Both the position numbers and the translations under genes were made by a program. Positions 48,321 through 61,909 of a DNA stretch of 64,000 nucleotides are shown one piece after another. Numbering within the stretch: position 1 is the first letter of the stretch; each line of letters opens with the position of its first letter. Source of the stretch: Raphanus sativus (taxonomy: Eukaryota > Streptophyta > Magnoliopsida > Brassicales > Brassicaceae); contig NC_079515.1 of NCBI RefSeq assembly GCF_000801105.2, positions 18,437,407 through 18,501,406 on the forward strand, in the 5' to 3' direction. The notes below the pieces were generated by a model, which had not been told where the DNA came from, did not search any database, and worked only from the letters and a program-made list of their open reading frames with translations.

Positions 48321-51090
48321 CTAAACAGTATTATATTTCTGAGCGAGTTAGAACGTTTAACAAGTCAAGTTTAGTATGCCTATCAAAACTATTTAATTGG
48401 TTTTTAGTAAATACAGAAAACACTACTGGATTCATCGTTTGAACTAATTAGACAAATAAAAATATGTTGGTCGTAAGTCATAACTCACAAGTCATAACAA
48501 TACAAATGTTGCTAAACATAAATATTTCTTTAGTTCCATTTGTTTTTTTTTATTTTTAACGCTGATTTATTATGATATTACAATTCTAAAAAATATTATA
48601 TATTTTTTTTGACAACCGACAATACTATTTGCTTTGTGAAAATCTATGTCTAACTGCATCACCTAAGCCGTCATATGAAGATATATTCCTGACCAAATTT
48701 TTTTGCATCATGTTGAAGATCTATTGTAAGTATTTCTTTCGTTGTCTGCATAATTCTTTAATAAATCGCTTTCTCCGACACTTGAAACCTGGATTTTTTT
48801 TACAATCTGCAATAATTTGCATAGTTTGGGATTCGAACCCCATACTTATGTATAGAAACCTTTAAACCTAAATCTCTAGGTTACAGTGTTTCCATAGTCT
48901 CGTTTGGTTTTGTATGTGTATTTTATGTTTAGCTATTAATATTCTAATCAATTTATATTGATTTTCTTTAATCAATTTATCCTAAATTTTATAAATATTT
49001 TGATTGCTAGAACGGAATTGATAAGAGACTATATACACTTTATTTAATTTTGTGAATAGTTACTATAAGTCATTTTGTGTTAGATATTTGGTAAGTGTTA
49101 TTTATTGGTTCTTAAATTACTTTATCTCTTGATTAAAATAAATAAAAAATAAAAATAATCTTCGTCCAACTAAATTAAAACAATGTTCTGAAACTTCATA
49201 TATGAACGACACGTTATCAAAAATCATTTAAGTAACTTCTCAATTAATATATAGTAGAATTTTAATCATTTCAAAAATGATAACTTATCTATGATATCAC
49301 ATTGTCATTGGAAAATGATGAGATTTTTTTTTAAAAATATGTATATATATTTGACTATTTTACATTCATTTGAAAGATTTTAGAATATATATAGAGAGAG
49401 TGAATGAGTGAGTTTAATTAATATTATTAGGTTTACATTAGTTTTTTTTTTTTTGTAACTGAGGTTTACATTAGTTAGTTTTTCTGGAATCTATGATTTA
49501 CGTGGTTACGGTCACAGTCTCATTTGGTTTTGTATGTGTGTTTTATGTTTAGCTATTAATATTCTAACTTGTAATGGCCATCTCATAAGAAGAAATTAAT
49601 CTTGCACGAAAAAGGGTCCAAAACATTTTGTGGATAAAGCTTTAACAAGGCATTTTGAATAGTAACAAATAATTTTATCATTTAAACAAAGAGAGACTGA
49701 AGTGCCATTCGCATGAACTCTTCTTGGGATCGCTTCTAACTAGATTGTTACGCAATGTACACATCCAAATGAATAAAGATTATGTTTGGAGTGTGTACGG
49801 TGATTTGTATACTAATCTCAATATAATGTGTAAACGGAATTTTGAGATACGTAGTTACAGGGCCGGCTCAGTGCAATTAGTGATCATTGGACAAAAATAT
49901 TTTTGAACTACACTATATTTTGTAAAAGAAAAAATATGTTTTTGAAGAAAATACTTAAAATTTACTATTAGAATAAGTAACTATATTATTTATTTTGTTT
50001 TATTTCCCTAAATTTTCACATTATCATATTTTATGATACTATCTAAATTTAAATTTAATATTTTATCTAAACTTTACATTTTAACATACAAAATGAAAAA
50101 AAAAAACTAGAGTAACCCATGGGACGATCGCACTGACTGCCTCATATGTTAAGCTAATCATGCGTAGTTTTCTGACGAACAACCACCTCAGAACCTTGCT
50201 GCAGAGCCGAAGATAGCAGAGCAGTCACCAGAGCTGATACACCTTGTGAGCGGCGAACTCATCGGATAGGAACTCCATCAAAGAACCGTGAGCATATTGA
50301 AAAATAATTAATAATCTATCAAAAGATAAAAAAGCAAAATGAGGAAAATCAAATAGCTGGCAGCTCTGGTGCCCACACGCGTCACCGTGTACTGAAGTGA
50401 ATGTTTAGAACTTTGTACCAAATAATTTTGATTTTGACGACATTTGCTCTCTCCATCAAAAAAAATTGTAAAGAGTTTCTTTTTTTTTTTTGTTTAAAAT
50501 TGTAAAGAGTTAATTAGCTGAATACCCTAAAACAATGTAGATACCATAGAGGGGGGGGGGGGGGGGTGGGGGGGTGGAGAGGGGGAGAATGGTAGTGATG
50601 GGGCAAGAAAATGGTGGAGATTTAGTGTATGGAGTGCAAATATCTAAGGTTTGGTGTGTAAAGAGTGCAAATATTTAATTGTAAAAGTACAGGAAATATT
50701 ATTTTCTTATTTAATTTCAGGTGAGATATTGTTAACAAATTCAGTTGGATCAAGATTGACTATCCCTCATGATCAAGATTGGCTTCTTATACTACTGCTT
50801 CAGCCTCTTGAAGAGCAGAGGATCTTCCTGTTTATTTTCTTTTTTTAGTCCAACTAATTCTACTACTTTCCAAGATGATTTTTTGGTTGTTTGTCCTATC
50901 TGAGGATGTATGGGAAACATTCTTTTAGGTTATCTCAGTTCTTTTCATCATAGTAATTTCTAGATTTTACGAATTTGACATCTCTTAAAACCAACTCCTT
51001 TCTAATTTCTAGTGCATAACATTTATACCCTTATTGATTAGAAGAATATACTACGAAAATCGCTTTGATACTCTTACCTTCAAATTTTTT
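48321..51090. other. AT-rich intergenic region with dispersed repeats
   Basis: No gene is recognised. A tRNA B-box-like repeat (about 48768-48910) resembles the left edge of the window. A ~60-bp phrase including TTTGGTTTTGTATGTGT and TTTAGCTATTAATATTCTAA is present at about 48902 and again at about 49520. A poly-G tract lies at 50552-50600. Confidence 0.45.
50552..50600. repeat. Poly-G/purine tract
   Basis: A run of about 16 G, then T and further G blocks. Such tracts can form G-quadruplexes and are often misassembled. Confidence 0.8.
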
Positions 51091-51099
51091 TCTTTGTTT

Positions 51100-53174
51100 T
51101 CTGGTATCAAAACAGAACAAAATCACCCAAACACACACAAATGATCAATGGAAGGTCTGGTCTTGTTTACTACCTCATAAGGAGAGACATTACAGAGGAT
51201 TTTAGTTGGTATCTGGTTGATAAGATAGCATGCTGAAACCGCAACATCACCCCAAATCTCTTTGGGACATTAGTGTAGAATATCATGCTCTTTATTATCT
51301 CCATTAGATGTTTATTTTCTTTTCGGACACTCTATTTTGTTAAGGTGTGTAGAGAGAGCTTGTTTGATGGATTATTTCATATTTTTCTAGATGATATTTG
51401 AAAGCATGGATTTTGTACTCACCACCATTATCTGACGAAAAAAAATTTATGGGAGCATTGAAATTGTTAGTTATGTAGTTTTGGAAGTTAAGGAAAGCTT
51501 CTAGCACCCTATGTTTGGATTGAATCAATATAATTCATGTATATTTCAAGTTTTTTTCTAATAAAGGGACAGCGTATTTATGGTTCTCTCTAGATGCACA
51601 AGGTTCTGTCCAAACATCGGAGTATACTACATCAAAGCAATGCTCATAAATATTCATAGATTTAGTAACATAGACTCGCAACATTTGCCAAGAATACAAG
51701 TTTCACAACTATTATTCTTAAAAGAGAGATTAGGCAACACCAAATTTTAGGAACGAGAGTGATGGTGATCTAATCTAGCATGTTACATACATCATTAGCT
51801 AAACAAAATTAAACTAAAAGCATAAGAGAAATAAGAACTAAGTTTATTATCTTCTAGCAAATACAAGTCTTCCTTGCTACACCATTTTCAAGCATCTTAC
51901 TAGTCTCAATATCCTGAAAATAAACATCATTAGGACTAAAAATGAAACTGCAATTAAAATCAGCAGTAGCCTTCTTAACCAAAAGCAATTAACATGCTTT
52001 AGACTCTTTGTCAAATAGTTTCAGGTTCACTATGATTTTAATAGGTATTCTATCACCATTCACAATCACACACTTCCTAGAGCAGGTTCTACATTGCTAA
52101 TAAGACTAGAATCCCTAATCATGTGATAGGATACTCTTGAATCTATGATCAATGGTCTAGCAGTTTGTGATGCATTTAAAACATTACTACCGATTTTACC
52201 AGAGTTTGTATTGAGAGCTTTGATTAGTGATTCAATGTCTGGCTTGAGGATGAATGTGTCATCTTAAGATGGCTTAGAGGAAGTAACAACAGCATGAGAG
52301 GTTGAAACCATTGATCTCCCTTTGCCATTGGTGTGCATAAGTGGAGAAACTTGTTGGAAAGCTTGTTGAGTAGCTTTATGAGCCCTTTATTGATTGAATT
52401 TGGATGGTGGCATGAGATGAAGATGAAGGATCCAGCATTGGTTCTTCATGTGTCCACTTATCTTACAGTGCTCACGAGTCACATTCTCCTATTTTCTTGT
52501 TCGAAGAACACTTTGTTAGCTGAAGCAGCTTAAGCCTTGTTTGCTATGTAGAGCTCTCCTTTCCCTCCAAAGAAATCAAGTGAGCCTTGTTCCTTTTGAA
52601 TATGTGTGCACACTTCTTCAAGGGTTGAGAGCTTCTACGCACCCAAAATATGCTATTTTGGCTCGATGAGATCATTGTAAGTTAGGTTGAGTGTGAGAAA
52701 CAGACCAAACACTTTGTGTTGCTCACACCTCTCATTCAAGATGGTTGGGTTATTGATATTAGACCTCAACATCTAAAGATATTTCCAAAGAGTTTTAAAC
52801 TTCCCAAAATGTTGAGTGAAGTCCATGTCTTATTGGATCAATTGTTGATGGATCTGTTTACATCAGAGACTTGGTCAAGATTTTAAATATTTTCATAAAC
52901 TTTTTTTAAAGTGTCCCAAAACTTCTTGGAGATTTCACAGTATGAGTAAGCCTCCATTATGGGACTATCAAGTGATATATGATATACAATATCATGATGT
53001 CTTCCTGACTCCATTTGGTTTCATCTACCAACACAATATCTTCGGATGGTTTGCTTTGGCGCTTCACAAGAGGTAACATGCATCCATAAGCCTCTTCTCC
53101 CAAATACATTCTTGACCAAAGTAGTTCGCTCCTATTAGAGTGACTGGAATTACAACAACCTTGTTTTGCTCCAT
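51100..53174 (-). pseudogene. Ty1/Copia retrotransposon gag-pol remnant
   Basis: Minus-strand fragments occur in Copia order. A gag start at 53174 (MEQNKVVVIPVTLIGANYF) is followed by a protease-like IDSRVSYHMI near 52150, where the family has DSG. Integrase pieces lie at 51528-51340 (FFSSDNGGEYK, IIHQTSSLYTP) and continue to about 51130 (QNRVSERK, VSACYLINQIPTK, SPYEVV). Many stops and frameshifts are present. Reverse transcriptase was not recognised and no LTR pair was found, so this is an old truncated copy. Confidence 0.75.
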
Positions 53175-53179
53175 CTGTA

Positions 53180-54819
53180 AGCTATGGACCGCTGGACAAT
53201 AGAGCGTATCTAAGAGATTTTTGAATAACTAAACATAGAGAATGAAGAGGTTTAGAGTAGAATGTGGAACAAAAGTAAAGGTTTAGGAACTTGCAAGCTC
53301 TAATCATGTTAATATTTATGAAGAACAGAGGAGGAACATTATCAAGAACAGAAGAAAAAGAAAGAGTGTTTAATCCAGATGAGAAAGTATATAGAGAATG
53401 TTTTATTTCCCTTAAAGAATTAACTCTTACTTACAATCACCATTTAAAACAATTAGGGAAAAAAAGAAAAGTTTAAAATTTGTCTTGAGAGGACAAGTTT
53501 GTAGAAGAGCTCTTCCATTCAAATTCAAACCATTTTGAACTTACTCCAACAGTCTCATTTGCTTCCTAAAGTCAATTTGGACGAGGTCACCTCGTTACTT
53601 TATCTACCAAACAAAGTAAGTTAGGACTTCACATTTGGTCACATTTGAAATTTGGCTTGGTCTGAGAAATCTTTTGAAGTCTGGTGAAGTTCTGTGAGAT
53701 CTCTTTTTTACTTTTATCTCTTCCTTTTTAATCTATTCTTCTCTTTGGTTCTTCATTTCAATAATATATGCTTTCGAAGAAATGGTCTGCTCCTCGAGCA
53801 GTAAAATATAATTGGTTTCTCAACCCTTTGAGCTAAACTCGAAGGCAATTAAGTGTCACAACCGTTTGAATTTTGCTTAGGATCTTAGCATATTGCTGTT
53901 TTATTTTATGCTTTTGTTTTAGTTTGTATGTTCCATAAGCGTGTTAAATGTTGTTATAGTTGAATTAGTTTAAAACTGTTTTTAGTCAGTTTAATCAATC
54001 GGTATGGTAAAACTGATTTGTATCTCCAGTTGATACATCTACAAAACAACAAGACCTAGTGGAAACCTAGCCTAGTGAAACAGATTTGTGTATTGAAGTT
54101 TTGACGTTGGTAGCCTCACCCAAATTAATGCAATATCGAGGTCGTCTCTGATTATATTAGCTTATCTCCTGTGCACTCTTTCTCATCTACTAGTGGAATC
54201 GTCTTCTTTTATATACACCTTTCCGTTTCAAAATCAACCTATTCTCACTGAAGATAGCACAGCCTTGATCGTTATATTTAGCTTAAACAACAACGGCAGG
54301 TGCTTAGTTTGGCCTTTGTTGTCCTATTTGTCACTTGCGCTCTCTCAGATGTGTATTTGTACTGAATCTCTCATCTGCTTCTTTTACAAGTTTGGAGTCG
54401 TGTTCCGTGGTGTCTTTTTACATTAATGCCTTTCAGTTAAATGGCTGGTGTTATTCTGTCTGTTTTAAAACAGAAGATGTTACCTAACTTGTTAAAGAAG
54501 GCACTGCTATCCTCAGTAATTACTTGATTAGAGTATCAAATATAGACCATGTCTGCTTGTTGTGGTTTAAGCTACAGGTTTGTATCTGAAGTCGATAGAG
54601 CTACAGAACTGAAAATTGTTTCATCTTTCAGAGCTTCAAACTATTAGAGGCAATTTCTTTTAGTTTCATTTGTGCTGCAGAAAGGACTAAGGTTAGGTCA
54701 TAGGTGGTGCCAAAAAGGCTCTCTTCAAAACTAAATGTTCCCCTGAATCATTGCATCAATCTTTGAACAAAATCTATACAAAAAATAAAATATCAAAATA
54801 CCAATATTACCCTTCACTC
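53180..54819. other. Intergenic region downstream of the hydrolase gene
   Basis: No convincing gene. The frame at 54193-54426 has no domain. The last part would be the 3' untranslated region of the minus-strand hydrolase gene. Confidence 0.4.
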
Positions 54820-57244
54820 TTAGCCAGTAGTCCCTCCTCTCGTCTCCCCCTCCTTTCTCCTTCCTCCGCCACAAAAGCACAGCCAGCTAAAACAATCAGC
54901 ACAGCAACACTCGGATTCAGGGCATTTTAGACATTTCCAACAAGAGCATTTCGGACATCTAGGCTTCCCAAAGCAGCTGCAGCATTTTAACTTGGGAATG
55001 CAACAACTACTACTAACACAGCTCGGTTTCTTACAGCAAGTGAAACACCCTTTCAACGACGGACACGAGCACTTGCAACAGCTACTAACACAGCTCGGTT
55101 TCTTACAGCAAGAGAAACACCCCTTCGACGACGGACATGACCACTTGCAACTACAATCGCAACGACAGTCGCAACTACAATCGCAACTAGGTTTGGGACA
55201 CCGAGGGCATTTCGGACTGCACAGTCCAAAACTACAACATCCTTTAGATTCATCTCTCCTACGGATGTCTTGCCGAATCTTCTTGAGACGAGATTTAGTG
55301 GTTGTATTCTCCATGTCTTGTATAAACCGATAGAGATGTCTAATGTATTCCGGATAAATCTCGAGGTTGCAATGTCCACCACCTTTTATCCAAAGCGGTT
55401 CATACGGTTCCTTTGCCATCTTCCAAAGTCTGTTTCCGTGTAGCCAGTTTACCACATCATCCTCTGTTCCCTGCGTAGCCACACATATGTAACAAAATCA
55501 GTAAAGTTTCATCACATAAACAAGAGACCGAGAATTATACTTACGTGTATCACAAGAACCGGGGATTTCACCTTCTTGATCTTGTTAATGTTCTGCAATT
55601 AACCAACACTAATCAGTATTATAACCCTCAAGAGGGCCAAGACCGCCACTTCCTAAACCGAAAATACAATGCCCATAAACCAGCAAAATGAAAAACTTTA
55701 CCGAATAAATGTCACAACAAAACTTGAACTTGACATGACAGAGAACACGAAGACCAGAGAGAATGCCACTATGAAGAACCACACCTCTAAGCCGAGGAAG
55801 CTTAGAGGCAAGGTGCAGCGTCGGTCCACTGCCAACGGATTGACCATACAAGATCAAATCTTCTTGCCCAACCCCGTATTCGGTCTGCAAACACTCGTAA
55901 ACCGCCTCAATGTCCGCATACGTATTGTACTCACTCGGCTGCAAACACACAGATTATAAACCACAATTGGTCAAACATGTAGAACTCTCAAACAGATCAA
56001 TTTATCGATGGAAGATAAGAGACTTTCCTAGGCTCTAGGAGCTCGATGCAGAACATCCAAAGAACCTAAGAAGCTAACTAAATCACATTTTTTATAACGA
56101 GAATAATGTCTCGAGATTAATCTAACTAATAAGTACAGTGAAGTAGACGCTACACACCTTACCGGTAGAAGCTCCGTATCCTGAATAATCATACCTGCAT
56201 ATAATAGAAATCAAAATTCTAAGTAACGAAACAACAAATGAACCGTCACATATTGACCCTAATTTATTACTCAAATGAAAGGTTAAACTTTATACAGTAC
56301 TAGTATTTACCTACCAATCTTAAGCAAACGTTATAAAAGCGTAAAATACAAATTGATGGTGGTAGGTGAAAAACTTTGAAACTCAATTTAAGGGTAAACA
56401 AAATGTCATATTCGCGAATCTAAAATTTCAATAAACCAAGGAAAAGAAAAACATTTTACTAAAATTGTGGAGAATTAGAAAACAAAACAAAACAGAAAGA
56501 TAAAAGGAAAATTTGTCGGAAACATCACCAAATCTGAGCTTTTGGGGCAAAGAGTAGAACTCATTCCCCAAAAGCCTGGAGCTTCTCAAAAATATAAAGA
56601 CAACAACAACGGAAAAACTTATTGAAGGAGTAAAAAAGGTGAAGCTTTAATTTTTTTATGAAAAGAAATATATAACAAATATACAAATCAAAAGGAAAAG
56701 AAAAAACGATGAAAATTTAAGAAACAAGTACGCTGAATTTAAATCTAGTAATTTATGAAGCTGTCTATGTACAGAACTCATAAGCATTAAAAATATAAAC
56801 ATTTCCAAGAAAATCCAATAAGCCAATAAGATGTTTTGCTCAACATGAAACGACGACGGATTACGGATTATGAAGAGTACGAAAATCAGAGGGGGGGGGG
56901 GGAGGGGAGAGAGAGAGAGACCCCATGAGATTGACTCGGAGATTGACTTTGAGTTGAACGAAGAGATCGAAGAGTTGTCCCAAGTCTGCGGCGTTCCCAT
57001 GTGAGTACAGAAGTGTGAGTCTCGCGTTAGGGTTTCTCAGGTAAAAAGCTGCGACTTTGTTTCCACGTCTCGTCTTCACCACTCTGACGTCGAGTGATGA
57101 GTCTCCGGTGGCGGGAAAAGTGGAGGAAGCGGAGGAGGACACGGCGGAAAGCTTTCCGTCGGGTGTTTTTGTGACGTGGTAAGTGGGAGGAGAGGGAGGG
57201 AAAAAAGCGAACTTGGCAGCGAGGTGAGAGAACATGCACCCCAT
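54820..57244 (-). CDS. Alpha/beta hydrolase with Cys-rich tail (AT1G32190 orthologue)
   Basis: Five exons on the minus strand: 57244-56922, 56194-56158, 55938-55702, 55592-55545 and 55470-54820. Phases join to 431 residues (about 422 recalled for AT1G32190). It is an ABHD17/BEM46-like serine hydrolase; relatives remove acyl groups from membrane proteins, but this substrate is unknown. The N terminus MGCMFSHL has a glycine-2 and cysteine suited to myristoylation and palmitoylation, so membrane tethering is likely. The oxyanion region is YSHGNAADLG; the nucleophile serine is in LILYGQSVGSG (about residue 150); the likely acid is in GTEDDVV and the histidine in GGGHCNLE. The last about 110 residues are extremely Cys-rich with repeats of the KKPSCVSSCCKCSCPSLKGCF type. 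Exon 2 is only 37 bp. The first intron starts in an unusual (TC)n/C-tract. Gene order after CSLD6 supports the assignment. Confidence 0.93.
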
Positions 57245-57651
57245 TTAATCACGGCGGAGACACCAAAGGGAGAGAGTGCATCAGTCAGCCGTTAAGAGAG
57301 AGAGAGAGAGACACGGGAGGAGAGAGAAGGGCGAGTACAGAGAGATGGAAATAAGAGAAGAAATAAATAGTGGAAAATGTTTTTTTTTTTAAATACAGGA
57401 GGACGATAAAGAGAGAAATTAAGCAGAAGCAAGAGAGAGAGAGAGAGGAAGGCTCTGAGCTATGAAAGAGAACAGAGAAAGAAGAAAGATAGAGAGAGAT
57501 GTAGGTGTGTGTGTCTGTGTGTGTGTGTATGTAAGCGTGTGAAAGTGAACGTGCGTTTCCTAGGTAATTGGTTAGTGCTCTGTCTTACTCCTTCTTCTTC
57601 ATTTTTATTTTTACTATTTGTTTTTCTCTTTTAACATTTTTCTCTGTCTCA
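57245..57651. other. Hydrolase promoter and 5' leader with GA and GT microsatellites
   Basis: Purine-rich GAGAGA blocks near 57294-57312 and 57433-57446, and a GTGTGT block near 57504-57530. GA tracts near start sites are common in plant promoters. Confidence 0.5.
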
Positions 57652-58385
57652 GAGCATCTCCAATGTATTACTCCAAATTTTACTCCAAAATGGTGCAACT
57701 CCAAAATGGAGTGATGTTTTACTGCAATGTATTACTCCATTTTTAACTCCAAAAATAGTTAATAATTTTTAATAGTATCTTATACTTATAAAAGTTTACT
57801 AATTAACTCCAACTATTTTATGTTTGCAAAAATACTTAAAAATATAATTTATTTAAATTAAACATTTATTATTAAAAAGTACAAAAAATCATAAAAATAG
57901 AATAAAACATAATGTATAAGTTGGTTCAATAATAAGCATTAGAATATTTTCCCACAAATGATCGATTAATGCATTTCGTAATGAAAAATGAGTTTCTTTA
58001 TCTCTGATATTCTTAAATCGAGTAATTTTTTTTTGAAATCAAATATTTAAATCATTTATTTTATATTATTTTTATTTTATATTATTTTTATTATTTAATT
58101 ATGTTATGTATTTTATGTCAAATTATTAAATAATGAAATAACTTATGTTGTTGTATCATTTTAAAATATTATTTAAATAAGAAATAAAAACATTAAATAT
58201 TTAAAGGACCATTTAATAAATAAAAAAAGTTCAACTCCAAAATGGAGTAATGTGTAAGATTACTCCATAAATGGTGTAACCCTAGCCATTACTCCATTTT
58301 GGAGTTGGAAATGGAGTGGGGTTGGAGAGAATTTTACTCCAAAATGATGTTTGGAGTAGAAAATAGAGTAGGGTTGGAGATGTCT
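57652..58385. mobile_element. Harbinger-type MITE, GAGCATCTCC family
   Basis: Starts GAGCATCTCCAATGTATTAC and ends GGGTTGGAGATGTC, with ACTCCAAAATGGAGT-type inverted arms. The right flank is TTA and the left TCA, so the 3-bp duplication is imperfect. Confidence 0.6.
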
Positions 58386-58388
58386 TTA

Positions 58389-58596
58389 GAGCATCTCCAA
58401 CTCCACTCCATAATTTACTCCAAATTGAGAAATGAAGTTGAAAATGGAGTGGAAAATGGAGTGATGACCAAAAAATAAAAGCATTATTCTATTTATAGAG
58501 TAATGTTTTTATTTTTTGATCCACTCTATTTTCCACTCCATTTTTCACTCCATTTCTCAATTTGGAGTAAATTATGGAGTGTGGTTGGAAATGCCG
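58389..58596. mobile_element. Harbinger-type hairpin MITE, 208 bp
   Basis: GAGCATCTCCAACTCCACTC pairs with the right end GGAGTGTGGTTGGAAATGCCG, and nearly the whole element folds into one hairpin (TTTACTCCAAATTGAGAAAT against its inverse). TTA flanks both sides (58386-58388 and 58597-58599), the preference of PIF/Harbinger elements. Confidence 0.8.
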
Positions 58597-58599
58597 TTA

Positions 58600-60375
58600 G
58601 GCTTGTTTCTCTTATTAATATTAATATATGCTTTTTGATTGCTAGTTGTAAATTATGTGGAGCAAAACGTGGAAGAAAATGGACTTCATTTTATTGCTTT
58701 GTTGGCTTTCCTCCTGCAGTTTTTAACTTCTTTTTTATTCGACCAAAAAACTTCTTTTTTTTATTCGACAAACTTCTTCTTGCAATTTTTCATTATTTTT
58801 TAAAAGATGTCAAAAATTAAATAATTTATCATAAAAAATTAATTTTGTCTAAGTAATTATGCTATTTTAAAATAAAAATTAGACAAATGGTAATAGCGCC
58901 ATAAATCATCGTTACTAATACAAACAATGTATAAACTGTGTTTGCATATTATTAATATTTTAATAAATTAATAATTTATAATCGGCTAAATATATTTGTA
59001 TGATATTTATATTTTATGTTCTATGTTAAAATTTGAAGGTTTTTGTTTTGTTACAATTTAATGTAATTGATAATATTTATTTAGTTATACTATTAGTTAA
59101 ACATATTAATAAAGTAATATTTTGAATGTTTAATAATGTGAAAAATATGATTTTTTATTTTTTTAAGTTATCAATAATATTAATCAATCTATAATTAAAA
59201 CAAAAATAATTAAATACATTATTTTAATATTTGGGAAAATACTATTCACAAAACATTAAATTTGTTAAATTATGTTATTTTGGTATTTTATTGGAGATTT
59301 CAATGAATTACATGAATTTGGTGTTTTGATGTCTTATTTGAGTTGACATGAACTATAACTTTTTTTTGTTATCGAACTATAATTTTTTTTTACTGAAGTT
59401 AAAGGGTGTTACTTAAGATAAAAGTTATAAGTATTTGTGAATTATGAAAATAAGAAAGAAACTGACCTTCTTTCATGTCTTGGTATAGCTGACAGCTTTA
59501 TGTTTCCATACTGAAACAATGGACTGTTAATGTCATGCTACTACCACAGATTCGAATAGCTTCACTGATAAAAATGCTCTCCACAACGAAAGTGCCATTA
59601 GATAGTATAATAAATTAATAATAAACGAAATAAGCAAATAAACTAAATGCTAAACAAAATGCCGAGGGACTTTTAGCACAGCTCTAACCAATAACACCAA
59701 CTCTAGAATTGTATGTCACACAAAATGCCGAGAGTTTCGAGTTTTTAACACTAAATTTTATACCAAAAATAGTATTATATTGTAAATTATTTTGATAATT
59801 TTATTAATGGTTTGTAATGATTAACTATTATTTTATTTATATTTTAATTTTATTTGTTAATATTATAATTTTATCTTTTCAATGTATATTTAGACTAGAT
59901 AGAAATATTTTTGTTTAACTAATTTAAATATTTTAAATTACAACTTTAAGCCGAGGAATTATTTTTGTTTAACAAAAATACCGAGGAAATATTTTTAGTT
60001 ACAACTTTAAATTATTGGAATAATATTAATTACATTTCATTATTAAGTAAACCATAATAAAATAATTTTAGTATAATAAATAGTACGGTCGTAATAAAAT
60101 ATTTTACGCCATTTATAAAAGGAAAAATGTGTAATGGCACGGTCGTAATATCAAGAATCACGCGCACTCTCTTCCGACAATTCACAAGTCTGGAGAAGAC
60201 GATTTGCCCAATTCTCTAATTTAAACTTGAGGTCGCCCATTCCCCTAATTTCGAACTTGCGATTTGCCCAATTTGCCAATTTTTATAGAAATCGAATATA
60301 GCACTTTCACAAAAAAAAACTAAATTTAATGGAATGATAACACTGAATTAAGCATTTTAGAATTCCACTTAAATT
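58600..60375. other. AT-rich intergenic stretch, no gene seen
   Basis: No domain-bearing frame. The frame at 58503-58820 arises from MITE and T-rich sequence. Confidence 0.4.
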
Positions 60376-61666
60376 AACCTTAAAGTATCTCCAAAATGAC
60401 ACTATATTTTGAAGTTTGCAAAACTTCATATTTGAAGTTTTAAGTTAGTTTTCTCCAAAAGCAAAACTTTTAACTTAACTTCAAAAGAATTTATATTTTA
60501 TATTATAGTCCTTATATTTATGATACTTAATTTAAATTCATAAAACTTTATAAATAAATAGCACATATAAAAAATATTAATTAACAAAATGATACAGTTT
60601 ATATATAATTTTACATAGAAATACATAATTAAATATTAAATAACAAGTAAATTACTACATTATTCTATAAATCTATTTTCTTAATACTTTTATATATGAT
60701 CAATTAGTGCATTTGTTAAGTTTCTTTTCTAATATTGTTGTTATCTAAATCTAGTTTTGAAAAAAAAATATTTTAAATATTTTATTTAATTTCTTATTTA
60801 TAAAAATTAAAATTATAAAAAGCAAATTTTAAATATTTATGAGTTATAAAATTTTAATAGATTAAAAATATTAAAGGAATTTTTTTAAGAATCATAAATA
60901 CAATATGTAAATATAAGAACCAAAATGCAATGAAAATAATGAAACTTCAAATTTTAAGTTTTGAATAATGACACTCTATATTTGAAGTTTCACTACTCAA
61001 AATTTCAAATTTGAAGTTTCATATTTTTATTTGCATTTTGGTCTTTACGATTAACTACACATCATATTTATGATTCTTAAATATTTTTTTAACGTTTTAA
61101 TTTTTAAAATTTTAATATCTCATAATTATTTCAGATTTATTTTATAAATTGAAGTTTTATACATAAAATCAAATTTAATTCAATTTATATTATTTTAAAA
61201 CTAGACTTAGAAAATAAGAATATTACAAAAGAAACTTAATAAAAATATTTTTTAAAAGGTACACGAAGATTAAAAAAATTGACACACATTTAAATATTAC
61301 AACAACACTAATGGTCTAGTAAATTTGTTCTGGAACCTCCAAAATCTTTAAAATATTGTCTATACAAATTTTGTATAACCGAAGGTGGAGCATTACGAAA
61401 ATGTTTTAGGGAATAATGTAGTATTTTTTGTATTTTAATATTTAATTATGTATTTTTATTTATAATTTATATTGAAGTGTAAAATTTTATTAATTAATAT
61501 TGTTGTAATATATTTTGTATATGTTCTATTTATAAAAAGTTTTATGGATCTACATTAATTATCACAAATACTAGGACTATAGAGTAAATTAAAAATAATT
61601 TTAAAATTAAGTTTAAAGTTTTACTTTTAGAGAAGAACACCTTAAAACTTCAAATATAGAGTTTTA
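60376..61666. repeat. Large AT-rich inverted repeat, ~1.3 kb
   Basis: The left arm, with ATATTTGAAGTTTTAAG and CCAAAAGCAAAACTTTTAA, is matched in reverse complement near 61600-61660. AATACATAATTAAATATTAA also pairs across. A smaller copy-like segment with TATTTGAAGTTTCA lies near 60950-61020. It is probably a compound MITE; the right terminus abuts the next element. Confidence 0.55.
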
Positions 61667-61906
61667 GGGTATCTCCAACCCAACTCCATTTTTTACTCTA
61701 AAATGGAGTAAAAGTGAATATGGAGTAACAAATTCTCCAACTCAACTTTATATCTCACTCCATTTTGAAGTTTACTCCATAAATGGAGTAATTTATTTTT
61801 TGTTTGTTCATGACTCTATTATGGAGTGAAAAATTGAGTAGAGTTGGAGCAATTTTACTCCATATTCAATTTTATTCCAAAATAGAAAATCCTTTTAGAG
61901 ATGCTC
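61667..61906. mobile_element. Harbinger-type MITE, 240 bp
   Basis: Starts GGGTATCTCCAACCCAACTC and ends TTTAGAGATGCTC, with TTA on both sides (61664-61666 and 61907-61909) and internal ACTCCATTTT/AAAATGGAGT pairs. Same family as the elements near 58 kb. Confidence 0.7.
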
Positions 61907-61909
61907 TTA

